A stretch of DNA of 37,137 bases from J095 sp964407935 (GTDB lineage Bacteria > Chloroflexota > Anaerolineae > 4572-78 > J111), in contig CAYOXS010000017.1 of assembly GCA_964407935.1 (NCBI GenBank), forward strand, positions 1-37,137, written 5' to 3'. A program made the translations under genes and the position numbers. The notes under the pieces are model-generated. The model was not told the origin of the DNA and did not search any database. It worked only from the letters and a program-made list of their open reading frames with translations. Positions 1 through 9,700 of this stretch are shown here, one piece after another. How positions within the stretch are numbered: position 1 is the stretch's first letter; every line of letters starts with the position of its first letter.

Positions 1-1
1 G

Positions 2-628
2 GCTGTTAGTCTGGATAATCGGGGATTGTTGTACCTGGCTATGGGCAAGCTGGAGCAGGCCAAAACTGATCTTGAAGAAGCGCTGGTGATTCGGCAGCAT
101 CTGGGTGACACCTGGGGCATTGCTCAAACCTGCGCCAATCTGGCCCAAGTGGCGCTGATGCAGGCCAATCTTGAAGCCGCCGAACATCACGCGCAACAGG
201 CGCTGCACCTCTCTCAATCAATTGACAGCGTGGAGATCAAAGCGGAAGCATCGTGGATTTCCGCGCTGGTGCATGCCGAAAATGACCGCTTGGCCGAAGG
301 GTTGGAGATGGCCGAGCAAGCTCTGAATTTGAGCCGCCAGGCCGGGTTAACCCAGCAAGAGGCCCACAGTCTGCGTATTTTGGGGGGATTGCACCGGCGG
401 CTGGACAACTTTGCCGATGCCGAACTGTTACTGAACCAGGCCCTCGAATTGAGCCAATCGCGCAATGACCCGTATTTGCAGGGGCAGATATTGCTGGAGT
501 TGGGCCAGCTTTACCGGCAAAAAGCCAGCACTGAAGCCGAATCCTGTTTTGAAAAAGCAACGCTTCAATTCGAGAAACTGGGCGCGCTTTGGTATCTGCA
601 TATGGTTCGCGCCACCAAAGGCGCATAA
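2..628 (+). CDS. TPR-repeat protein, C-terminal fragment (5' end outside window)
   Basis: The reading frame is open from base 2, so the gene starts upstream of the window; about 208 residues are visible. The protein consists of tetratricopeptide repeats. Segments such as NRGLLYLAMGKLEQAKTDLEEAL, the block beginning QTCANLAQVALMQANLEAAE, and GLHRRLDNFADAELLLNQAL have the TPR pattern of small residues and paired helices. The last repeat ends in FEKLGALWYLHMVRATKGA, a common tail of Chloroflexota and cyanobacterial ATPase-TPR or cyclase-TPR regulators. The missing N-terminus could therefore carry an AAA or kinase domain like the fusion at 6756, but this cannot be seen. TPR arrays are protein-interaction scaffolds, so no enzymatic role is assigned. 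A strong terminator follows 56 bases downstream, so this gene ends its own transcription unit. Confidence 0.8.
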   Translation, partial: AVSLDNRGLLYLAMGKLEQAKTDLEEALVIRQHLGDTWGIAQTCANLAQVALMQANLEAAEHHAQQALHLSQSIDSVEIKAEASWISALVHAENDRLAEGLEMAEQALNLSRQAGLTQQEAHSLRILGGLHRRLDNFADAELLLNQALELSQSRNDPYLQGQILLELGQLYRQKASTEAESCFEKATLQFEKLGALWYLHMVRATKGA

Positions 629-683
629 ATATTGGCCGGTTCCGGGCCGATACCGCAGTTTCATAAAGTTTGATTTTGCGCTA

Positions 684-723
684 AAATACCTTATCCACAC
701 TGTTGCGATAAGGTATTTTTTTT
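684..723 (+). terminator. Rho-independent terminator after the TPR gene
   Basis: A perfect 12-base inverted repeat, AAATACCTTATC at 684-695 and GATAAGGTATTT at 707-718, encloses an 11-base loop. It runs directly into a T-tract ending at 723. It separates the TPR gene from the kinase gene at 829. Confidence 0.9.
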
Positions 724-828
724 GATTTATCCAGGGGACGGGACAGGGCCACACAACCAGTACTTTTCTTTTTTGCCGGCAGTGCTCAGGTTGCCAATCC
801 TGGCTTTCTCACGACCGGAGAAACCATT

Positions 829-3800
829 ATGAACAAAGCCATTTTAGTTGTGGAGGGTGAACCCCGAACTCTCTTTAAAGCGTTTGAGCGTCCGCTGGCA
901 GAGTGGGGGTACACGCCACTGTTGGCCAACGGCGCGGAAAACGCCCTTGACCTCGCCGTAAGTTATCAGCCGGATCTGGCGCTGGTGGCTATTCAACTAT
1001 CTGCGGAAATGGACGGCATTACCCTGGCCGAAAAGCTGCGCGAGCGGTTGCGCAGTATCGGCATTATCTACGTGACCACCTCCGCTGATGTGGCGCTGGT
1101 GGAACGGGCAAAAAAAACCTTGCCCAGCGGGTATATGATTGCCCCAATAATTGCTGAAGAACTTTACGCCACGCTTGAAATTTCGTGCGTCAGACTGGAA
1201 CTTGAACGCAGGCTGGCGGCCAACCAACTCGAATTAAAAGAAAATCTGGCTATTGTTGGGGCCAATCAAGGTGTGGCCGCGCTAAAACAAACTCAGACCA
1301 AACTTAAGGAACGGGACGAACTGCTGCGCAAACTATCCAAACACGTGCCCGGCGTAATTTGCCAGTTCCGGCTGTTTCCCGGCGGGCGCATGCAAATTCA
1401 ATATGCCAGCGAAGGTATCCGCACCGTGATGGGCGTTACGGCCGATGAGGTGAGCGGCGATGCCAGCAGATGGCTGGCGCGTATCCACCCCGACGATATC
1501 AACCGGGTGATGGAAAATATTCACCAATCGGCAACAATGCTGGAGCTGTGGGAAACAGAGTTTCGGGTAAATTTGTCCGGTCAGAAAACTCGCTGGCTGC
1601 ACGGCAAGTTCACCCCGGAAAGATTGGCCGATGGCTCAACGCTGTGGCACGGATATATTTCTGATATAACCGTCAGAAAGCAGATGGAACAAACCCTGCG
1701 GCAAGAAACATTTTTAAACCTGGCCGTGGCCACGCTGGCCGAAGAAGTGCTCTCATCCGAAATGTCGCTTGAAAGGGTGGCCAATCTTGTTTGCAAAACA
1801 GTGATGGAACTGACTGTCAGCAGCCACGGCTGCGTTTCAATTATCGATCCGGTCTCCGGCGATAACATTTGTTGCGCAATTTCAGCCCCGGAGGGTGTTG
1901 CGCAACCGGCACATACGCCGGTTATCTTCCCCCGCAGCGCAGATGAATACAACGGCCTGTGGGGGCAAAGTTTAAAAACGCGCAGGACTTTCTATTCCAA
2001 CAATCCGGCCCGCCGCTCCAATGTTCACGAAACGCCGTTTGGTCAAATCCCACTCAACAATATTCTATCGGCGCCAACTACGGCAAATGACCAGTTGTTG
2101 GGACAAATCACTGTGATTAATTCGGCGCGTGGCTACAGCGACGAGGATTCAAAGGTTGTCGAACGGATCTCTAACATTTACGCCATAGCGATCATCGGCC
2201 AGCGCTCCGAGGAACAGCGCATGATCATTACCAAGCAGGCGTTGCAAGCCAACCGCGAACTGGCGGTGAGCGAAGCCAAATTCAGACAACTGGCCGAGAA
2301 CATTGAGCATGTTCTGTGGTTGCAAACCGATGACAGACTCCTTTACATCAACCCCGCCTACGAAAAGGTGTTTGGGCGAAAAATAACAGAGCTTTATGAA
2401 TACGTCAACACGGTGTTTGAGACTATTCTACCCAAAGACAAACCCGGTTTTTTTGCGGCTTATCAAAAAGCGGTTGCCGAAGGCAGCAACTTTAGCCAGG
2501 AATTCCGTATCCGTCATGCAAACGGTAAAGTGCGCTGGATTTGGGCCAGAACGTTTCAATTTACAGTGCCCGGTACCAACGAGCATCGTCAGGTAGGCAT
2601 TGCACAGGATATTACCGAAATCAAACAAACACAACAGGCGCTGCATGAGTCGCTGGAGCAGGCCCAAACACTGCGCGCCGCATCACTGGCCCTGAGTTCG
2701 ACGGTGGATTTGCGGGAGGTGCTCCGGCGCATTCTGGATGAGCTTAAAAAAGTGGTGCCCTACGACAGCGCTTCTGTGCAGGTATTACGCGACAACCATT
2801 TTGAAATCATCGATGGGGCCGGTTTTGATGATCTGTCCCAGATAGTGGGGTTACGGTTTAGTATAACAAAGCTGAAAACAGAGCAGAAAATTGTTAAAAC
2901 GCGGCGGCCCGTGGTTGTTAACAACACCAGGGAAGTAAATTGGGAAAAATTATCACCCTACGACCAGCAGATTCGGTCCTGGATGGGTGTTCCACTTTTG
3001 TTTGGGGATAGGGTGATTGGCAAGCTGGGTATTGATAAGAACAAGCGCCAGTTTTTTACCGAAAACCACGCCAATTTGGCCATGGCCTTTGCCACGCAGG
3101 CGGCCATTGCCATTGAAAACGCCCGCCTGTTTCAGGAGATACAGCAGGCCCGGCAATCGGCAGAGTCTGCCAGCCAGGCCAAAAGCCAGTTTCTGGCCAA
3201 CGTTAGCCACGAACTGCGCACGCCGTTAAACGGTATTTTGGGGTATGTTCAAATTCTCCAAAATGACCGGTCGCTGGCGGCCAACCATCAACAGGCCCTT
3301 GAAACTATTTTTCACAGCGGCGAGCATCTGCTGTTGCTGATCAACGATATTCTGGACCTATCCAAAATAGAGGCAGGGCAAATATCCACCCAATCCAACG
3401 ACATTTTGCTGAACGTTTTTTTACAAACGCTGCTAAACATCATTGGAGCAAGAGTCCGGCAAAAAGGGTTGACGCTGCAATTTCAACCGTCAGAGTCGCT
3501 GCCCGCCGTGGTCAACGTTGATGAAAAACGGCTGCGGCAAATATTGCTTAATCTGCTCAGTAATGCCGTAAAGTTTACCGACAAGGGGCAAATAACCTTT
3601 CGGGTAGAGGCTGGGCCGCGGCCGGTGCCTGCTGTGGAGGCGGACGACAGGCTGACGCTTCGGTTTGAAGTGATTGATACCGGGATTGGGATTGCCCCCG
3701 AAAACCAGGATTATATTTTTGAGGCCTTCACCCAAATTGGCGATGCTAACGGTACCGGCCTGGGCCTGGCCATTACCCGGCGGCTGGTAGAGTTAATGAA

Positions 3801-4575
3801 CGGTACCATTTCTGTGGCGAGTAAGCCGGGCGAAGGTAGCACTTTTAGCGTTGAACTGCCGGTGATCACCCGCAGGACGCCGGCAACAATTGCGGCCGTG
3901 GCTGTAATGGACAGGATAGTAGGGTACCAGCATTTGGGCCAACCCTACACGATATTAATTGTGGATGATCGGGACGATAACCGGGCAATTTTACGCGCCA
4001 TTCTTGAGCCGCTTGACTTCAGAACCCGGGAAGCAGACTCCGGGCAGGCGGCGGTTCAGGCCGTTATTGACCAGCCGCCGGATTTGATTTTGATGGATTT
4101 GCTGATGCCCGGCCTGGACGGATACGAAGCAACAAAGCAGATTCGCCGGTTAAAAAATCTGAAACAGATGCCTATCATTGCTGTGTCTGCCAGCGCATCA
4201 GCCGAAATAAGCCAGAAGAGTTTGGCGGCTGGCTGCGATGATTTCTTGAGCAAACCGATTTTGACTGATAAATTGCTGCAAAAATTAGCCAATCACCTGA
4301 ATCTGCAATGGCTCAAAGAGAAGAACGCGCTGGAAGATTGGGCAAAAAATCAATCGGAAGATTTGAGTGAGCTTGCCCTCCCGCCAAAATCCGAGCTTGA
4401 ACAGCTCTTTTTCGCGGCCAGAATAGGTGATATTGGGTCGGTGCAAATGCTGCTGGCAAGGCTGGAGCCTGATTTCCCCGTATTTGCCGACCAGATGCAG
4501 GAAATAGCCAAAAGTTTCAGGCTGGACCTGATGGAAGAAATCTTAAGAAAGGTCACTAACCCGTTGCCAAAGTAA
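829..4575 (+). CDS. Hybrid sensor histidine kinase: pseudo-receiver, PAS, GAF, PAS, GAF, HisKA, HATPase, receiver
   Basis: This 1248-residue, apparently cytoplasmic kinase has no clear membrane segment. In order: a receiver-like domain (1-125); PAS (about 165-284); GAF (about 293-454); PAS (about 484-594); GAF (about 620-768); HisKA with the H-box FLANVSHELRTPLNG, phospho-acceptor His794; HATPase_c with DTGIGIAP and GTGLGLAI; and a C-terminal receiver with phospho-acceptor Asp1090 in LILMDLLMPG and SKP as its conserved lysine. The last 80 residues resemble the helical tail of other large bacterial hybrid kinases. The N-terminal receiver has PDLALVAIQL where an Asp is expected and API where K-P is expected, so it probably cannot be phosphorylated. 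GGAG at 817-820 supports the ATG. Terminators on both sides make it monocistronic. Its ligand and partner regulator are unknown. Confidence 0.93.
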   Translation: MNKAILVVEGEPRTLFKAFERPLAEWGYTPLLANGAENALDLAVSYQPDLALVAIQLSAEMDGITLAEKLRERLRSIGIIYVTTSADVALVERAKKTLPSGYMIAPIIAEELYATLEISCVRLELERRLAANQLELKENLAIVGANQGVAALKQTQTKLKERDELLRKLSKHVPGVICQFRLFPGGRMQIQYASEGIRTVMGVTADEVSGDASRWLARIHPDDINRVMENIHQSATMLELWETEFRVNLSGQKTRWLHGKFTPERLADGSTLWHGYISDITVRKQMEQTLRQETFLNLAVATLAEEVLSSEMSLERVANLVCKTVMELTVSSHGCVSIIDPVSGDNICCAISAPEGVAQPAHTPVIFPRSADEYNGLWGQSLKTRRTFYSNNPARRSNVHETPFGQIPLNNILSAPTTANDQLLGQITVINSARGYSDEDSKVVERISNIYAIAIIGQRSEEQRMIITKQALQANRELAVSEAKFRQLAENIEHVLWLQTDDRLLYINPAYEKVFGRKITELYEYVNTVFETILPKDKPGFFAAYQKAVAEGSNFSQEFRIRHANGKVRWIWARTFQFTVPGTNEHRQVGIAQDITEIKQTQQALHESLEQAQTLRAASLALSSTVDLREVLRRILDELKKVVPYDSASVQVLRDNHFEIIDGAGFDDLSQIVGLRFSITKLKTEQKIVKTRRPVVVNNTREVNWEKLSPYDQQIRSWMGVPLLFGDRVIGKLGIDKNKRQFFTENHANLAMAFATQAAIAIENARLFQEIQQARQSAESASQAKSQFLANVSHELRTPLNGILGYVQILQNDRSLAANHQQALETIFHSGEHLLLLINDILDLSKIEAGQISTQSNDILLNVFLQTLLNIIGARVRQKGLTLQFQPSESLPAVVNVDEKRLRQILLNLLSNAVKFTDKGQITFRVEAGPRPVPAVEADDRLTLRFEVIDTGIGIAPENQDYIFEAFTQIGDANGTGLGLAITRRLVELMNGTISVASKPGEGSTFSVELPVITRRTPATIAAVAVMDRIVGYQHLGQPYTILIVDDRDDNRAILRAILEPLDFRTREADSGQAAVQAVIDQPPDLILMDLLMPGLDGYEATKQIRRLKNLKQMPIIAVSASASAEISQKSLAAGCDDFLSKPILTDKLLQKLANHLNLQWLKEKNALEDWAKNQSEDLSELALPPKSELEQLFFAARIGDIGSVQMLLARLEPDFPVFADQMQEIAKSFRLDLMEEILRKVTNPLPK

Positions 4576-4641
4576 AATTGGCCCGGTGATTAAGCCGATA
4601 ACCTGAATAGGCTTCAATTGTAAGGTGTAAGATAATCTGCC

Positions 4642-4668
4642 AAAACCCGCCAACATGGCGGGTTTTTT
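4642..4668 (+). terminator. Rho-independent terminator after the hybrid kinase
   Basis: The stem AAAACCCGCC (4642-4651) pairs with GGCGGGTTTT (4657-4666) across a five-base loop and ends in a run of six T. It closes the 829-4575 unit and insulates the regulated promoter that follows. Confidence 0.92.
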
Positions 4669-4732
4669 GTTGCCGCCCGTTTTCGGCATAGCCCAGCCCA
4701 GAATCCCCCGGGAAATCCGGAGTCCAGCGGTT

Positions 4733-4798
4733 ATGGGGTGTAATTTTCAATAAATAGGGTTTCACCCTATAGCTGATAGTTAGAAAATAATGTACTAT
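4733..4798 (+). promoter_or_regulatory. Regulated promoter A (TAGGG/CCCTA operator plus -10) of the kinase/regulator operon
   Basis: A perfect inverted repeat ATAGGG-N5-CCCTAT lies at 4754-4770. A related half-site ATGGGG lies at 4733-4738, exactly 21 bases upstream of the repeat's left arm. Exactly 22 bases after CCCTAT is TACTAT (4793-4798), a good -10 hexamer. No -35 hexamer is visible: the repeat occupies that position, centred near -43, as expected for an activator-dependent promoter. The same layout occurs at three other places in this window. The predicted transcript starts near 4805, giving a leader of about 74 bases before the 4879 gene. Confidence 0.75.
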
Positions 4799-4878
4799 AA
4801 GAAATGTTAGGCTGGGAAAATCTATCCATCCGAGTGTTAAGCAAATTCGTAAGTTCTTTTCTAGATAAATAGGTTATC

Positions 4879-6681
4879 ATGGACCAGGAAACAGTATTAG
4901 ACAGCCGCGTTGGATTTAAACGAGTCAATGCGCAGTTTGTCCGAGAGGAAACTCTGGAAAAACAGAACCTGCAACTGCGGGTACTGCTGGAGGTAGGGCG
5001 TCATTTAAATTCAACGTTAAATCTGGAAAAACTACTCGACTCCATTATAAAGGTCGCCAGTGAGGTTATCGAGACTGAACAGGCGGCCATTTTGCTTTTT
5101 GATGAACACACGAGTGAACTGTACTTTGCCGCCGCCACCGGTTTAAAACAGGCTACCGTAAAATCTATTCCGGTGCCAATGGATGGCAGTATTGCCGGCT
5201 GGATTTTTATTCACAACAAACCCCAAATTGTGCAGGATATCCGGCACGATGCCCGTCATTTTAATGAGGTTGATCAAAAAGCGCAGTTTCGGACAAAGTC
5301 AATTTTGGGTGTTCCGCTACAGGTTAACGATACGGCGATTGGGGTTCTTGAAGTTGTCAACAAATGTGACAACCGTGGTTTCAACAATCAGGATATTGAG
5401 ATATTAGAAACGCTGGCCGCTCAGGCGGCTGTGGCCATAGAAAATGCCCGGCTGTATCAACAATTGCACAACCAGATGGCCGCGCTAAAAGACGCCCAGG
5501 CGCGCCTGGTGCAGAGCGAAAAACTGGCGGCTATTGGCGAGTTGATTGCCGGCGTGGCCCACGAATTGAACAACCCGCTGACCACCATCATTGGTTATTC
5601 GGAAATACTGCGCTCGTTGTCTCAGGATGAGGAGAGCATTAACGACCTCAACCGCATTGTAACTCAGGGTCAACGGGCTGCGGCCATTGTCCGTAAACTG
5701 CTTGATTTTGCCCGGCAGCACAAATCTGAACGAAAGCCGGTTGACATCAACTCACTGGTGCATCAAACGCTGGATCTGATAAAATACGAATTTCACAACC
5801 AGAATATTACCATTGAAACAGACTTCTCCCCCGACTCACCCTGGGTGCTGGCCGACCCCAGCCAGTTTCAGCAAGTTCTGATAAACCTGCTCAACAATGC
5901 TCGCCAGGCGATGGCCAATACCAAAAGAAGCGGGCGTTTACGGATTGCAACCCGGTTGGTGCCGGCCAGCATCGACAACAAACAACCTGTCCAGCAGCGC
6001 GCGGCTGTCAGGCTGGCAATTCAGGATAATGGCTCTGGAATACCAGCAGAACATTTATCCCGTATTTTTGACCCGTTTTTCACCACCAAGGAACCCGGAA
6101 AAGGCACCGGGCTTGGTTTATCGGTGTGTCACGGTATTGTCAGCGAACACGATGGCGTTATCTGGGCAGAAAGTGAACCGGGGCGGCGCACCACCTTTTT
6201 TGTTGAACTCCCCGTACTTTCCAACCGGCTCGCCGGTTCCGGCATCCCGTCAGCTTCGTCACCCAAACAATTTACCGTTTGGCCACAGGCCGGTCAATCC
6301 AGAAAAAATATTAAAATACTCGTTGTTGAAGACGAAAAAGACCTGTTATTATTAACCAACCGCATTTTTCACGACAAGGGGTATTCGGTTGATGCTGTTA
6401 GCAACGGCTTAACCGCCAGAGCATGCCTGCTTGAGATAGACTATGATGTAGTGGTGTGCGACATTCGTCTGCCGGGGTTAAGTGGATTGAAATTGTACGA
6501 GAAGATTCGCGTTGAAAAACCCCAACTAAGCAAGCGGTTCATTTTTATCTCTGGCGATATTTTTGACCAGACCACCCGCACATTTCTTGACCAAAATAAC
6601 CTGGCATTTATTAGCAAGCCTTTTCAACCGGCAGAAATTTTGGCCGAAGTTAGCCGCCTTCTGGATGAACGGCGGGCGTGA
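4879..6681 (+). CDS. GAF-domain hybrid histidine kinase with C-terminal receiver
   Basis: This is a 600-residue soluble kinase. A short helical N-terminus leads to a GAF domain (about 40-190), then a HisKA dimerisation domain with the NtrB/ZraS-type H-box AGVAHELNNPLTTIIGY, phospho-acceptor His228. HATPase_c follows, with DNGSGIPAEHLSRIFDPFFTTK and GTGLGLSV. A receiver occupies about 475-595, with Asp528 in VVVCDIRLPG and SKP as the conserved lysine motif. It is the first gene of the operon running to 14873 and sits directly behind promoter A, so it is likely produced together with the NarL-type regulator. The ATG has only a weak AGG at 4871-4873 before it. The GAF ligand and the phosphotransfer route (internal receiver or other partner) cannot be read from sequence. 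Confidence 0.92.
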   Translation: MDQETVLDSRVGFKRVNAQFVREETLEKQNLQLRVLLEVGRHLNSTLNLEKLLDSIIKVASEVIETEQAAILLFDEHTSELYFAAATGLKQATVKSIPVPMDGSIAGWIFIHNKPQIVQDIRHDARHFNEVDQKAQFRTKSILGVPLQVNDTAIGVLEVVNKCDNRGFNNQDIEILETLAAQAAVAIENARLYQQLHNQMAALKDAQARLVQSEKLAAIGELIAGVAHELNNPLTTIIGYSEILRSLSQDEESINDLNRIVTQGQRAAAIVRKLLDFARQHKSERKPVDINSLVHQTLDLIKYEFHNQNITIETDFSPDSPWVLADPSQFQQVLINLLNNARQAMANTKRSGRLRIATRLVPASIDNKQPVQQRAAVRLAIQDNGSGIPAEHLSRIFDPFFTTKEPGKGTGLGLSVCHGIVSEHDGVIWAESEPGRRTTFFVELPVLSNRLAGSGIPSASSPKQFTVWPQAGQSRKNIKILVVEDEKDLLLLTNRIFHDKGYSVDAVSNGLTARACLLEIDYDVVVCDIRLPGLSGLKLYEKIRVEKPQLSKRFIFISGDIFDQTTRTFLDQNNLAFISKPFQPAEILAEVSRLLDERRA

Positions 6682-6755
6682 GAAAGTTCGGCTGAATGTT
6701 TGCCGGAAAGATGAACTAATAGAAATTAGCGGCATTAGTTAAAAAGAAACTCATT

Positions 6756-9700
6756 GTGAAGATACGAATTTGGGGTGCCCGAGGTTCAATTCCAAGCCCG
6801 CTGAAGCCCGCAGAAGTAGAAAGAAAGCTGCACCAGGCGATTTTGGGCATGCCGGCAATCGACACTAATGACTCGGAAGCGGTTTGGAGTTATATAAAAT
6901 CGCTGCCGGCGCTGGTGCGGGGCACGGCCGGCGGTAATACCACTTGCGTTGAGGTACAGGCCGGCGGCGAAACCTTTATTATTGATGCCGGGTCTGGCCT
7001 GCGCGATTTGGGGCTGGAATTAATGAAGGGGCCGTGTGGCCGGGGCGAAGGTACCCTTCACCTGCTGTTTAGCCATCTTCATTGGGACCACATTCAGGGC
7101 TTTCCCTTTTTTGTGCCGGCTCATATCCCCGGCAACCGCATTTTTATTTACAGCCTTCACGATGCCCACCTGGGCCTGAACACCCAACAAAACCCCCTGA
7201 ATTTTCCGGTTTCGCTGGAACACATGAATGCAACCATCGAGTTTAAACGGCTCCAGGTGGGGCAGCCGTTTCAGGTTGGTTCGGTAACGCTCAACACTCT
7301 GGAAAACGCGCACCCCGGCAAATCTTACAGTTTTCGGTTTGAGGATGACCACAGCATTTTTGTCCAGTCCAGCGACTCGGAATATAAGCGGCTTGACGAA
7401 GTAACCCTGCAACCCTACGTTGATTTCTTCAGAGATGCCGATGCGCTCGTTTTTGATGCCCAGTATACGCTTGAAGATGTCTGGCGGCACAAGGTAGACT
7501 GGGGCCACAGTTCGGCGCTGATTGGAGTAGACCTGGCCCAGGCTGCTGGCGTTAAAAAGCTGATCCTGTTCCATTACGACCCCACCTATTCCGATAATCA
7601 ATTGCTGGATATTCAGGCGTCGGCCATTGCCTATCGCGATCAAAATGCCAAACAGAGCCACTGCGAAATTCTGCTGGCCTACGAAGGTATGACTCTGGAT
7701 CTGACCCCGCCCGGTACGGTAAATCTGGCCGTTGCCAACGATGGCCGCGCCGCAATTTTAACGCCAACCCGCATTTTTGATGAGCGCGGTATTGACCAAC
7801 TGAGCCACCAGCTCGCCAAATTGCGGCAGCAGGATACTCTCTCAAAATCCATCATCGATCTATCCCACGTGGAGCGGCTCACAACTTCCAGCCTCAAATC
7901 TTTGGTAACGCTCAATCAGGAGCGGCAGGGCGAACCGATAGTGCTGGCTGCGCCGTCTAACGCGGTGCGTCAGGTTATCGAACTGGGCGGCTTTGCCGAT
8001 CAGTTTATAATTTACCCCTCGGTAGAAGCTGCGCTGACAGCCGTTAAAACCCGTGAAGCCCTCAACCTGCCCGGTAACCTGATCAAAAAGCGCTATCAAA
8101 TTGAAAGCAAACTGGGCGCCAGCCTGCTGGGAACAACCCTGCAAGCCATTGACACCCAAACCAACAACCCCGTTGTGATAAAACTGTTAAACCCAATCCT
8201 GGCGCGAGACACGGCGTCGCCGGTTTTCCGGCAAATGTCCAAACTTGGCGGGTTAACCCACCACGCAATTGCCAAAGTTATTGATTGGGGCAATATTGAC
8301 GATAATTATTTTGTGGTAGAAGAGTACATTGCCGGCCAAACGCTGGAAGATTTGTTGGCGGCTAACATTGAGTTGCCGTTTGACCAGATTTTTGACATCG
8401 CCATAAACCTGAACATGGCTCTGGAACATCTTCACAACCACGGTATTGTCCACGGTAATCTCAAACCCACCAATATTTTCCTCACCGGCAATGGTATCAG
8501 AATTAGCGGTTTTGGCCAGGGGCGGCTGGTTGAGGGACGAAATCTGCTTAACGCCCCGTTGGTGCAGCTAAACCCCACCTACCTTGCCCCGGAGCAAATT
8601 CTGGGGCAGCCGGTTGATGCACGGGTAGACCTGTACGCGATGGGCGTAACCTTGTACCGGCTCTTTACCGGAGAACTTCCGTTTGCCGGCAGCGATCAGG
8701 AAATCATGCTGGCTCAGTTGCAGCAAACGCCTCGCTCACCCCGCGAAATCAACCCGACTCTCTCGCTGGCGCTGGAACATCTGGTGCTCAAGTTGCTGGC
8801 CAAAAACCCCAACGAGCGCTACGCCAGCGCCCGGCAGGTTAGGCAGCTCACCCACAGCGCCCTCAACCCCATGCAAATCCAGTCGTCGGAGGCGCTGGTG
8901 GGCCGCGAACAACCGCTGGCCGCGCTCAAAGAGATGTGGGGCAAAGCCCGCAGCGGCGCCGGTCAGCTTGTTTTTGTCTCCGGTGAATCAGGCATTGGCA
9001 AAACACGGCTTATTCAACACGCGGCCACCCACTGCGCGCCGCCGGTGCTGCTGGTTGGCAGTTGCAACGAACTCAACGGCAGTTCGGCGTATCACCCCTT
9101 TGCCGAATTATTGCAGGCCTACCTGGCCACGGTCCCGCCTGAATTTTATGACGATGAAATTCGGATGCTGCTGGCCAATTTCACCCGTATTGTGCCCCAG
9201 ATCAAGCAAATTTTACCGGAATTAACCGAGCCACCGGCGCTTGATCCCAAGCTGGAACAGCTCCGGTTGATGACCAGTTTGACGCAATTTGTGAAGCTGG
9301 CTACTCAAAAGCGGCCTTGGTTTATTGTGCTTGAAAACCTGCAATGGGCCGACCAGAATTCATTGGAATTGTTGCGCCATTTGTGCTATCATCTACCTGC
9401 AATGTCACTGTTGATTTTGGCAACGTATCGCGATACGGAAGTTGATCCCGGCCATCCACTGATGAAAGCGATCAACACCATCAGCAGCAGCCCAATTTGC
9501 CATCATCAACATTTGAACCGATTGGATCAGCCGCAAGTTGCCCAATTATTGGCCAACCTGCTGCAGCAATCCGTACCCGATCATTTCAGCCAGACAATCT
9601 TTCAACACACCAGCGGCAACCCTTTTTACGTAGAAGAAATCACCAGAAGCCTGATCAAAGATGGCGTTGTAACCCGGCAGCAGAACAGTTGGCAATTTCC

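Noticed and set aside
3905..3935. Further TAGGG operator near 3922
   Set aside because: Single half-site inside the hybrid kinase coding region, with no CCCTA arm or -10 at the right spacing.
6714..6740. AACTAAT/ATTAGTT inverted repeat before the 6756 gene as a terminator
   Set aside because: The stem is short and AT-only with no T-run; the spacing fits read-through in one operon.
8094..8890. Active Ser/Thr kinase domain
   Set aside because: The fold is there, but both catalytic aspartates are replaced (Asn568 and Gly585), so activity is not claimed.
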